Assembly (NCBI GenBank): GCA_977006965.1
Contig: OZ345370.1
Span: 2,170,001 to 2,234,000, forward strand
Length of the DNA: 64,000 nucleotides
Direction: 5' to 3'
Source of the DNA: Phymatolithon calcareum
Taxonomy: Eukaryota > Rhodophyta > Florideophyceae > Hapalidiales
Position 1 is the first letter of the stretch. Each line of letters begins with the position of its first letter. The position numbers and the translations under genes are program-made. Positions 30,490 to 38,456 of this stretch are shown one piece after another. The notes below the pieces were generated by a model. That model ran no database searches. It saw nothing but the letters and a program-made list of their open reading frames with translations, and had not been told where the DNA came from.

Positions 30490-31436
30490 CGAAGAGAATG
30501 GACGAGATCATGACAACACTGAGCGAAGTGTGCGAACGATTGACACTAGTGGAAGCACAAGTCAGAACAGTGCGCCGAAATAACGAATCAGAGCAGCTCG
30601 GAAGTCGGAATGTGAATGTGGACCAGGAACGGGCAGCCCCTCCAGTGGCCACGCCACCCCGTACGACACAAGAGGAAGAGAATAATGCAGGTAGCAATAC
30701 TGTACTGGCTACTCAAAAGGAGCCAGATCTGGCTCCGATGGCTGCGCCAATGTCGTATGCTGCAGTCGCGGCGCTCGAACGCCCGACTCCGGCGCACTTC
30801 GGGAGCCATATCAGTTCGCGAGTAATCAAGTTCTCAAGAGCAATTAGGGGAAATATACGGAACACCCGGTCCAGTGAGGTAGTTCCACTCTACTTCACAG
30901 GACTGGAAAGAATGGACGAAGTCGAACTGTACAATGAGATGACCCAAATGCTTCCTTCAAGGGCAGTTCAGGGACTATCGTTCATCGGAAAATTCAGGCT
31001 GGAAATACTGTCCAGCAAGTACTACTGTGACAGAGTCATAGCGACAATGAAAGCAGCGGGCCTAAGGCTAGACAAAGAGTACAATCTATTCAAGGACTCG
31101 GTGTCGAAGAAGAAACTGGTTTCAGGGGATGATCGTATAATCAAGAATCTATGGGCTATAAGAAAGAGGATGAAGAAATGCGCAGGATACACGGCTGATT
31201 TCCAAACACGAAACTGGTACAGAGAAAACCAGAAGAAGGCAGAAGAAGAAATAGAAGCACTCGAGAGAAAAGCGCGTGCAGAGACACAAGCGGGCGTCGA
31301 CAAGCAATTTGAAAGCGAAGTGAGAAGTATGTCAGCATGCAATGAAAGCGCAGAATTTTCGAAAAACCCCACAGAAGTGCAAAAATCGAAGAGCTCCGAA
31401 CTTGAGGCGGGTTTCGACATTATTTGCAACTGGTAA
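30399..31436 (+). CDS. LINE A ORF1 protein
   Basis: 345 residues. Residues about 30-60 form a heptad-like coiled coil (MDEIMTTLSEVCERLTLVEA). A P/T/A-rich linker leads to a basic domain ending in a charged helix (RENQKKAEEEIEALERKARA). It should bind element RNA as ORF1 proteins do. The frame may begin upstream: codons before the ATG read CKACNSSTQGRV, a CxxC pair. The protein ends at 31,436, but a +1 frame overlapping its last 32 codons continues to 31,647 with similar composition, so a frameshift, programmed or mutational, may extend it. Confidence 0.7.
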   Translation: MALEIEIAELSMERSPSAPQGSTHTDNDNIAKRMDEIMTTLSEVCERLTLVEAQVRTVRRNNESEQLGSRNVNVDQERAAPPVATPPRTTQEEENNAGSNTVLATQKEPDLAPMAAPMSYAAVAALERPTPAHFGSHISSRVIKFSRAIRGNIRNTRSSEVVPLYFTGLERMDEVELYNEMTQMLPSRAVQGLSFIGKFRLEILSSKYYCDRVIATMKAAGLRLDKEYNLFKDSVSKKKLVSGDDRIIKNLWAIRKRMKKCAGYTADFQTRNWYRENQKKAEEEIEALERKARAETQAGVDKQFESEVRSMSACNESAEFSKNPTEVQKSKSSELEAGFDIICNW

Positions 31437-31647
31437 CAACACTGAAGGGCCAAATCAAGCCCCAAAGACCTTAAGCCCGCGCACCGAAAACAGGGAAGAT
31501 GACATGACCCCTGAAGGGAGTACAACGAGCGAATCGACACCCAAAGATTGCGAAACAGAAGAGCACGACGCCAAGCTCAGAGCCACTAATAATTCGAACC
31601 CCATACCAGCATCGCACGTGACCGCTGAAGAAAGTGTGGAATCATGA
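31342..31647 (+). CDS. LINE A ORF1 tail in the +1 frame, ending in ATGA overlap with ORF2
   Basis: A 101-codon frame overlapping the end of ORF1 and stopping with TGA at 31,645-31,647, which overlaps the ORF2 start codon (ATGA). The composition (ENREDDMTPEGSTTSESTPK) suits a disordered ORF1 tail. This layout fits a frameshifted ORF1 whose stop is coupled to ORF2 start by termination-reinitiation, as known for silkworm SART1. The identical state in both arms means it is either functional or an old mutation. Confidence 0.5.
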   Translation: MKAQNFRKTPQKCKNRRAPNLRRVSTLFATGNNTEGPNQAPKTLSPRTENREDDMTPEGSTTSESTPKDCETEEHDAKLRATNNSNPIPASHVTAEESVES

Positions 31648-34600
31648 TCCTGGGAAACAGAATAATATTCTCCACTTTTAACGTGGGCGGATCAGCAGAG
31701 ACGCCCAAAATGGTTGACCAAATCATGGCAAAACACCATGTGCAAGTCCTTGGTCTCACGGAGACTTTTCAAAAAGAAGACACAGCGATCAGGGTGAATT
31801 TCGACCAAATTTGTTCTACCCGTCCGCAGGGCCCTCGAGAACGACCACGAGGAGGTGTAGCTTTAATTACTAAGGCTGGTACTCCAACCAAAGTGCTGGG
31901 TAAGATGGCTACAAAAGCATTCCAGGTCGTGGTTGCAAATGTGATGGACATTGCAGTGTCGTTTGCATACATATCTCCTCTTGCGAGTCGAGAGGAGTAC
32001 GACAAGTGCTTGGAATTCATCCACCGTCATTGCAGGGGGAAGGCGATAATCATGGGTGACCTTAACGCAAGGCATAGGCACTGGGACCGCACAGGAAACT
32101 GGAGAGGGAACAAGATTGTTTCGTGGGCCGCAAAATTCAACTGGAGAATAAGGACGACAACAAGACCAACATTTGTATCCAACCATGGCAAGAGCAACAT
32201 CGATATCTTCATGACGAAGTCCTTAGAAGGAGAGGTACCCGAACTGTTAAACGGCATGTGGGAGGGTGTCACAGAACACATTCCTGTAGCAATGAGGGTA
32301 CTGAACTACAGGATTATAACCCAGCGAACAAAGAAGGTTATCTCAAAAACTGCCAGGCGAAGCCTGACGAGAACAACCAAGGCCAGAGAAGAAATGTCGA
32401 AATGGGTACCGGGCATGATAGAGCAGCTGCATACCTGTACTGACAAACGGGAGTTGAACAACTGGTATGAACTTTTTCTGAAAAAGCTGAAGGAGCCGTG
32501 GACATCGTCTAAGCCGAGGCCTCCGAGATTTAAAAGTTTTTGGAACAAGGAGCTCGACAATCTGGCCAAGAAACGAACCCGCCATTATAAGACTTACAGG
32601 AGAACAGGCCTCGAAAGTGACAAAGAAGCCCTCCGAGAGGTGAAAATGCTGTTAAAGAAGAAGGTGAGAAAAGCCAAATGCGACCAATTTGAAAGATATC
32701 TTCATGAGGTTGAGAAAATGGGGCCGAGCGAGGCGGCGAACACCACAAGCAAGATCATGAAATCAAAATCACGGAGGAAAGGAACAAACAAAGCTCTCGG
32801 GGCTCCTGTGCACCCAAGCAAATTCTCAGCATACATCTCAAGTGTTTGTAAGGCGGAAGAAGACTGGAATATGCCGTTGCGTACGTTTGCACTCAATAGG
32901 GCAATGAAGCGGCACATCGCAAGAACATTCAACAGAGCACCGAAGGGGAAGGCGGTAGGTCCAGACGGAATTGCGGTCGAAATGTTGCACGCGAACAAAG
33001 AAGCGGGGCTCGAAATAATGCTAGCATTATGGGAAACATGCGGGAGACTCAAATGTCTTCCTCGAGCATGGCGCCAAGCAACTCTGATTCCCTTATACAA
33101 GAAAGGCCCAGCTCATGTAGCAGCAAACTACAGGCCCATATCTCTTTTAAGTCAAGCCAGGAAAATCATCGACTCAGCTCTAGATGCATACATACGCGAG
33201 AACTATCGCTTCAATAAGGTTCAGCTGGGTTTTCGGAAAGACAGAAGCACTTATCTCGCTATACTCCGGGCAAAAAGTTCAATGAAAAAGGGCCATCCGT
33301 TCATGGCAGTTCTTGACCTATCCGCGGCATACGATAGTGTGCCCAGGGATATCCTCATGAAGAGGCTGACGGAGAAACTTCCTCAAGAGATAGCAAGGAT
33401 GGTTGCGTACCTGTTAAAACCATCGTGGGTCACATCAGCTGGAGACGAGACAGAAACGTGGTGTATCATCGACCGAGGAGTACCTCAAGGTTCCCCGCTT
33501 AGTCCATGCCTTTACAATATATTCATGGACACATTCGCAGAAGCCGTCTCCAAGACAGACAGGAACGTTTCAGAAAGCCCTGTGCAATTGTTCGCAGATG
33601 ATGTTCAGCTTCAAGCGAAGACAGGACGAGGAATGCAGAAACTTCTTGATATAGCGACCAGTTGGGCAAGCGAAAATGGCATGAAATGGAACACAAAACC
33701 AGGAAAAAGCGAAGTTCTTAAGTACAAAGGACTTCAGAAGCACACGTTTTACTTGGCGGGACGAGAACTATATCAAGCCTGGAGACTCTCGTATCTTGGG
33801 GTAAGCATGAATAACAAGGGTGTTACGGATGACACGGCCTTAGCAAGAGTTCGAAATGCTGCAGGATGCATACATAAGCTTCGGGAGCTTGGAGTGAATG
33901 TTCGAGGATTCAAACCGGAGACATGCATCAGGATCTTTAAGTCGCTAATCATCCCGAAATGGGAGTATGCGTTACACGTTACTCCAATGACAAATCGATT
34001 GCTCTCGGCAATCGAGTCGGCAGAGGGCTTGTTCTACAAGAATGTTTTCGGAAAGTATACCGAACACCGCCGGGACCGAATGCGAGTTCTGTGCCGACTG
34101 GGACCACCAAAGATGAGGAGACGTCATCAAGCAGAAAGGTTTGCATTAAGCCTGGTAAGGCACAAAAAGCGCCTTGAAGAAACAGAAGAGTACGTTGGAA
34201 GAGATGAGGATGTAAAGGAAGCAATGAAGGATATTGAATATCTCAAGATGTATGAAGACTTGCGGCAAGCCCTTCAGAAAGCCCAGGAGGGATCTGTCAC
34301 GAAGAAGAGGAGGAGAGAAGAAACAATTAAGGTATGGGAAAAGGAAGAAGAAGGCAGGTCAATGAAGATTCCTATTGAAGGCAAGCTACCAGGGATCCTT
34401 TACATAGGAGAAAGAACAACACGTTTAAGGTGCCTAAGGTTGACATTCAACCGAGCACCCCTTTGGAGGAAATCAGTGTTGGGTGCGTACTGTGGGATTA
34501 CCGCGGTGGTCGAACTAGTCGCCTTACAACGTACTCTAGCGTCATCGAAGATGAGTACAGAAATTGAGTTTGAGTGCAAGAGACTTACCGGAGCTCTTGT

Positions 34601-34655
34601 TGGGAGAGAAGTACGAATCAAGAACGTTTTGAGCAGCCAGATGACTATAGCGTAG
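31644..34655 (+). CDS. LINE A ORF2: AP endonuclease and reverse transcriptase
   Basis: Intact 1,003-residue ORF. The N-terminal about 230 residues are an APE-type endonuclease (FSTFNVGG, LGLTETF, GGVALIT, IIMGDLNARH, SNIDIF, EHIPV). The reverse transcriptase spans about 420-720, with GKAVGPDGI, NYRPISLLSQARKIID, AVLDLSAAYDSVPRD, DRGVPQGSPLSPCLYNIFMD and the catalytic LFADDVQL. A helical, charged C-terminal domain follows (RRRHQAERFALSLVRHKK … LRCLRLTFNRAPLWR). I see no RNase H domain and no CCHC zinc knuckle. All catalytic motifs are intact, so the element could be active. The mirror ORF (44,481-47,492) encodes an identical protein. Confidence 0.9.
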   Translation: MILGNRIIFSTFNVGGSAETPKMVDQIMAKHHVQVLGLTETFQKEDTAIRVNFDQICSTRPQGPRERPRGGVALITKAGTPTKVLGKMATKAFQVVVANVMDIAVSFAYISPLASREEYDKCLEFIHRHCRGKAIIMGDLNARHRHWDRTGNWRGNKIVSWAAKFNWRIRTTTRPTFVSNHGKSNIDIFMTKSLEGEVPELLNGMWEGVTEHIPVAMRVLNYRIITQRTKKVISKTARRSLTRTTKAREEMSKWVPGMIEQLHTCTDKRELNNWYELFLKKLKEPWTSSKPRPPRFKSFWNKELDNLAKKRTRHYKTYRRTGLESDKEALREVKMLLKKKVRKAKCDQFERYLHEVEKMGPSEAANTTSKIMKSKSRRKGTNKALGAPVHPSKFSAYISSVCKAEEDWNMPLRTFALNRAMKRHIARTFNRAPKGKAVGPDGIAVEMLHANKEAGLEIMLALWETCGRLKCLPRAWRQATLIPLYKKGPAHVAANYRPISLLSQARKIIDSALDAYIRENYRFNKVQLGFRKDRSTYLAILRAKSSMKKGHPFMAVLDLSAAYDSVPRDILMKRLTEKLPQEIARMVAYLLKPSWVTSAGDETETWCIIDRGVPQGSPLSPCLYNIFMDTFAEAVSKTDRNVSESPVQLFADDVQLQAKTGRGMQKLLDIATSWASENGMKWNTKPGKSEVLKYKGLQKHTFYLAGRELYQAWRLSYLGVSMNNKGVTDDTALARVRNAAGCIHKLRELGVNVRGFKPETCIRIFKSLIIPKWEYALHVTPMTNRLLSAIESAEGLFYKNVFGKYTEHRRDRMRVLCRLGPPKMRRRHQAERFALSLVRHKKRLEETEEYVGRDEDVKEAMKDIEYLKMYEDLRQALQKAQEGSVTKKRRREETIKVWEKEEEGRSMKIPIEGKLPGILYIGERTTRLRCLRLTFNRAPLWRKSVLGAYCGITAVVELVALQRTLASSKMSTEIEFECKRLTGALVGREVRIKNVLSSQMTIA

Positions 34656-35034
34656 AGATTATGCAAGAGCTGCCCCGTTACTCCAAGGTGAGGCTTTGGG
34701 AGCTCTCAAAAATAAAATCATCAAATATCCCAAGAAGACCGAAGAAGCACTGGACGCTACTCTTCTTTACCAGTGCCTTTTACGAGGACATGGAATAGAA
34801 AAACAAAGGATAAGAATTGCGAGCTCGAATCGCCGCTGAGCGCATAGAGGACTCTAAGCTTTTCCCACATCCGTCCGATGTGGGTTTTTGCAGCTAGGGC
34901 CACGATATACAAGATTGCGGAAGAAGCATATATGAATGTTATACTATGCTACAAGGCTGTAGCAACTGAAACGCATCTCCCTTACAGTCTAAAGAGTGTT
35001 ACTGAGAGCGTTTAATAAATACTACTAAAAAAAA
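34656..35034 (+). other. LINE A 3' UTR and tail
   Basis: Contains CCCCGTTACTCCAAGGTGAG at about 34,673, close to the same motif in LINE B and in the minus-strand LINE end at 24,500-24,842. A hairpin (CCCACATCCG…CGGATGTGGG type) lies near 34,866-34,890. Ends in an A run before the target duplication. Confidence 0.6.
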
Positions 35035-35265
35035 ATCGAATTCATATCCAGATGACGTGGTACCATACTTGACATGTGCCCCAACGCCTTCACGGAACGA
35101 GCCTATGCATCGCGCTTCTTGACAGCAATTCTCGCGATATTTCGCAACGCCGGGCACTCGCACAAATGAAACAAATCCCGCACGGACATCCTGCAGCAGT
35201 TTTTCTGCCAACAATCGAATCGATTGGGAAGTCCAGCTCTCCCCATTGGAAAGCACGCTTGAAGT
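35035..35265 (-). pseudogene. DUG fragment (start of M20 domain)
   Basis: Minus strand encodes SQSIRLLAEKLLQDVRAGFV and CIGSFREGVGAHVKYGTTSS, matching DUG at about 15,430-15,620 with many substitutions. It is cut by LINE A on its DUG-downstream side. Mirror: about 43,871-44,101. Confidence 0.85.
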
Positions 35266-35519
35266 TCTCGTTTATTGCAGAACGGTATCCAAAGTTGGGC
35301 GGTGGGCAATTTTGGGCAGTGAACGAAGCTTGAGTCGAAGTAGTATCTGTTATTATATAAAATAAACTTTTAATAAGAGTTCTCAAAAAACGAGTACATG
35401 TTACGGGCTCCGGCAGAAGACCAAACGTAAGAGAAGAGCCACCCTCTCCTCTTGTGGATAGCGCCTGAGGAAGCCTGTCCGTCTATTCGCAAGGCTATGG
35501 GGATATTAAAAATAAACTT
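35266..35519 (+). mobile_element. LINE-like 3' end pieces
   Basis: Two A-rich ends are seen (TAAAATAAACTTTTAATAAG near 35,360 and TATTAAAAATAAACTT ending at 35,519). The second is preceded by GCGCCTGAGGAAGCC, a motif shared with the short retroposons at 25,640 and 29,705. They are probably 5'-truncated retroposons. Confidence 0.45.
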
Positions 35520-35549
35520 GTGGAATTTGGTAAATTGGCCACGTAGTTC

Positions 35550-35581
35550 GCCGTATTTGGTAAAATTTTACCAAATACGGC
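35550..35581. repeat. Perfect 32-bp palindrome in the MULE left terminus
   Basis: Arms GCCGTATTTGGTAAAA and complement with no loop. The opposite TIR lacks the second half, so the palindrome arose within this terminus. Confidence 0.85.
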
Positions 35582-36063
35582 ACCATGCACGGGTGTCGTT
35601 ATGATGCGGATAGTTTCTGTTGCCCGCCCACAAGTAGACCACTTCACCGGTCTGATGAGGCCAAGGATTTTTACGTGTCTCTGTATTGCGCTTCTAGAAA
35701 ACTCGACGACGAAAACATATCTCTATACAGACAGAAAGCGTCTGTGAAGTGACTAAAGTGCTTTTGAGTCACCGTAAAACCACTAATCGACCTCGACGAC
35801 AAGATTTACGGTGAGTCATAAGGGTCTTTTTACACAGCTGCAGATGGCAGTCAGGCCAGTTCGCGTTTCATTCCGACAGCTGTGTAGGACGTCTTGCACA
35901 TTGCTCGGCAAAGCTTGCTGCATGTGTTACTAGTGCAACTTTTGAGTTCTTCATTGACAAGTGAAACGTTAAGTCTCTACAGGTAGTGCTTTTTGTCCGC
36001 GTTTCAAACAAGTGCATAGCTCACCGATAAATGAAAAATAGTTGGAACGGATTATATTGTTGC

Positions 36064-36676
36064 TATTCGGGAAGTGGGCAGCGCGGCACTGGAGAAGACT
36101 AATGAAACTGTGCCAATTAGAGCCATGGGAGTTTCGCCGACAGCACCTGCCCCGGAAGCTAAGACGAAGGTTAAGCAGGATTGTGGAGGAGACAGATGAC
36201 ACAGGGGCAGAGCTAGAACTCGAAACTCTCGACTGTATGCGGGAATCAAACACGACAACGGACATTCAAGATAGATCTGACGTTCGGCGAGTATGGGAAC
36301 AGCAAGAAGAGCACTGGATCAGGAAATTACGTTCGCCAAGAATAGTATACCCCACCAAGCAGTGAGGATGAAAGAGAGCAGATACAGAATTCTTTGTGCA
36401 AAGTGGTTTTTAGGCCACTTTCCGAGAAACCCACCGAAGTTAATTGAAGAAATGGGCAGTCAAGGATCATGAGAGTTGCAACCCTCAGCAGAATCCTGAA
36501 GAAGCCTTCATGGACCCCGACAGAAGAGATTGACGTGACTAGAGCCATTGATGTGATTCTACGTAATTCAGATTAAGGAAGCTGAATTTTTAATGCTAAT
36601 AGATTATGCCTAGAAAGGTGCCGACTTTCCCCTAGCTGGGACACATGGTACCTTCTCAATAAATCCATTTAATTAC
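36064..36676 (+). mobile_element. LINE E: 5'-truncated LINE (613 bp) nested in the MULE, 14-bp target duplication
   Basis: GATTATATTGTTGC occurs at 36,050-36,063 and 36,677-36,690. The insert encodes a short basic C-terminus (FGKWAARHWRRLMKLCQLEP … WEQQEEHWIRKLRSPRIVYP) with later stops, and ends CCTTCTCAATAAATCCATTT. The order of events is therefore MULE first, LINE E second. Mirror: 42,460-43,072. Confidence 0.8.
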
Positions 36677-37021
36677 GATTATATTGTTGCGTACTCAAGA
36701 GCACACGTGTGAAACAAAAATTTTGGACTATTTTCCTCTTAAAGCAGGGCTCGCTACTCACGAGCTCACATACGATGTCGAACTTCATGGAATGGCCAGG
36801 ACTTACTGATTCTTTGACTTTTGAGGTTTCTTTGGAATGAAAATAACCTGGTCACCGCGGCCTTTACAACCCCGCCGATCAAAGAATTGAAGATACTTTT
36901 GAACCCTTCGTTACAAGCTGCCGCTTTACACTAATGATCTTATCATAGTTACACCCGTGCATGGTTCATTATTCCGAATGCAGCAAACTGTGGTCATTTT
37001 ACAAATTTCTCGAATAAACTT

Positions 37022-37671
37022 TAAGTACGGGACGGATCTTTGGTGATATCTGTCCACAGCTATGAAACGGATCCGCTCTCTGGGCCAACCCGGACACGTG
37101 GGCGACGCGGCGCTGAGCCTTTCGCGCTATGATTCGGGCCCTCGCGCTGCCTGCGTCGCCGTCGGGTCGAACGGCGGTGGCCCTATATAATGAACAGCGA
37201 CGTCTCCGTGCAGTGCAGAGAGTCACCATGGGCTCCCAGAGACAACCATGAAATCAGCCGAGAGAACTTTGGGGCAATCCTCCTGTGTCGAAAGGCATGT
37301 TCCTGGTGCAACATATGCACGGAAGCCCTTTTCCTGGACACGATCCTCACGGCGTGATTGGTTTCCACCGGAAAGTTGTCAATGGAAATGGATCACGCTG
37401 TGTAGATCGTGTCCAGAAAAAGGGTTGCAGTGCATGTGCTGCACCTGGAACAGGCTTTTCGACCAAAAATCGATCACGCTGTGGAGGATGGGGTCCAGGA
37501 AAAGGGTTGCAGTCGAAACCGTCAAACACAGCCAAAGCCTTCATTCACCCCACCGGCGGTGGGGTCGCTGAAGGTTTTGAGCATGATTGACGGTTTTCAG
37601 CGGTGAGCCCTTGCTCCCTCACATGGTTATCGCCTGGCTGCAGTCGATAACCATGTGAGGGAGAAAGGGCT
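37022..37671 (+). repeat. Degenerate copy of the Sel1-gene 5' region, ending in a hairpin
   Basis: 37,240-37,671 contains repeats of the type TGTCGAAAAGC…GTGCATGCACTGCAAGC…GATCGATTTCCAC seen just before the Sel1 start (18,810-18,970), including TGAGCCCTTGCTCCCTCACATGG. Modules with CCAGGAAAAGGGTTGCAG recur two to three times within it. It ends in a 27-bp-arm hairpin (37,606-37,632 / 37,645-37,671, one mismatch). A TATATAA lies at about 37,185. Mirror: about 41,465-42,114. Confidence 0.55.
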
Positions 37672-37689
37672 ATTGCGCTGATGATTTGG

Positions 37690-38389
37690 GCCCCAGCACG
37701 AGCAAGATTATGAAATCGGAGGCGTACCGAACCGGTAAGAACCGTGCTTTAGGAGCCCCTGTGCACCCGAGCAAGTTTTCCGCCTACATTGCAAGCGTGT
37801 TAAAAGCCGAAAAGAACTGAAACGTGAACTTTGAGAGCTTTACAGTTAACAGGGCCATGAGGAGGCATCTACGACGAGCCATTAACAGGGCATCAGAAGA
37901 AAGGCTGTGAGTCCAAACGGCATTGCCGTTGATATGCTGCACGTCAACAAGGATGTCAGTTTCGACATGGTCTTAGCGATATGGGAGTGATGTGGCAACT
38001 TAAGTGCCTCCCACGACAATGGCGACAAGCAGCACTTATTCCAACATACACCCAATGCACGTGCGGTGAATTAAAGACCTATCTCCTTACTGAACCAGGG
38101 CAGGAAGGTTATCGACTCCACCTTGGACTCTCACATGCAGGAGCACTCTCTGCTCAACAAGGCACAGCTCCGCTTCCAAAGAGATTCGAGCACATATCTG
38201 GCGATACTATGTGCAAAAACGACACTGCATCATGGACACTCGCGCGTTGCGATACTCGACTTATCAGCAGCTTACGACAGAGTTTCGAGTGACATCCTCA
38301 TGGAGACACTAACGAGCAAATTGCCACCCCACAGAACCAAGATGGTATCGTATCTGCTAAAGCCGTCGTGAATCACGTCGGCAGGAGAC
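37690..38389 (+). mobile_element. LINE fragment (RT part), truncated at the palindrome spacer
   Basis: Plus strand encodes GAPVHPSKFSAYIASVLKAE, then degenerate RT blocks to AILDLSAAYDRVSSDILMET and MVSYLLKPS, with frameshifts and stops. It breaks off at 38,389. The mirror on the right arm continues further (40,191-41,446). Confidence 0.8.
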
Positions 38390-38456
38390 AACGCGCAAAA
38401 CGCTAGCAATAATATGTGCAAGATCGCACTTTGACCTGCAGTACCCAGCAATCATA

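Larger units (their letters stand above)
29845..35034 (+). mobile_element. LINE A: long non-LTR retrotransposon, 5.19 kb, 13-bp target duplication
   Basis: ATCGAATTCATAT occurs at 29,832-29,844 and at 35,035-35,047, and both flanks are DUG pseudogene sequence, so this is the full inserted unit. It ends in a tail (AATAAATACTACTAAAAAAAAA). Inside are a 5' frame with a LINE C-terminal domain, ORF1 (30,399-31,436), a +1 overlapping frame to 31,647, and ORF2 (31,644-34,655) with AP endonuclease and reverse transcriptase. The mirror copy at 44,102-49,291 has the same ORFs with identical proteins. Confidence 0.9.
35520..37012. mobile_element. MULE-like DNA transposon (non-autonomous), 1.49 kb, 9-bp target duplication
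   Basis: AATAAACTT flanks it at 35,511-35,519 and 37,013-37,021. The termini are long imperfect inverted repeats (about 75 bp): the left inner part CCATGCACGGGTGT (35,583-35,596) is the complement of ACACCCGTGCATGG (about 36,951-36,964), and the outer ends share AATTTG-TAAA-TG. Long TIRs with a 9-bp duplication fit the Mutator superfamily. The left TIR contains an extra perfect 32-bp palindrome. There is no transposase ORF. A LINE fragment is nested inside. Mirror: 42,124-43,616. Confidence 0.75.
17422..38389 (+). repeat. Left arm of a 43-kb palindrome (20,968 bp)
   Basis: Every feature in this interval recurs in reverse order and opposite strand in 40,747-60,443. From 38,389 out to about 24,300 paired coordinates always sum to 79,136, so there is no net indel over 14 kb. 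Further out the sum drifts to 79,133-79,135. Beyond a 1.2-kb insertion present only here (20,412-21,615) it becomes 77,910. The outer end lies inside codon 51 of the gene at 60,293. The inner end is a sharp divergence after GGCAGGAGAC at 38,389. Confidence 0.95.

Noticed and set aside
37248-37590. Cys/Trp-rich ORFs of about 100 codons
   Set aside because: They are frames through a degenerate repeat module related to the Sel1 upstream region, overlapping in two phases, with no motif.
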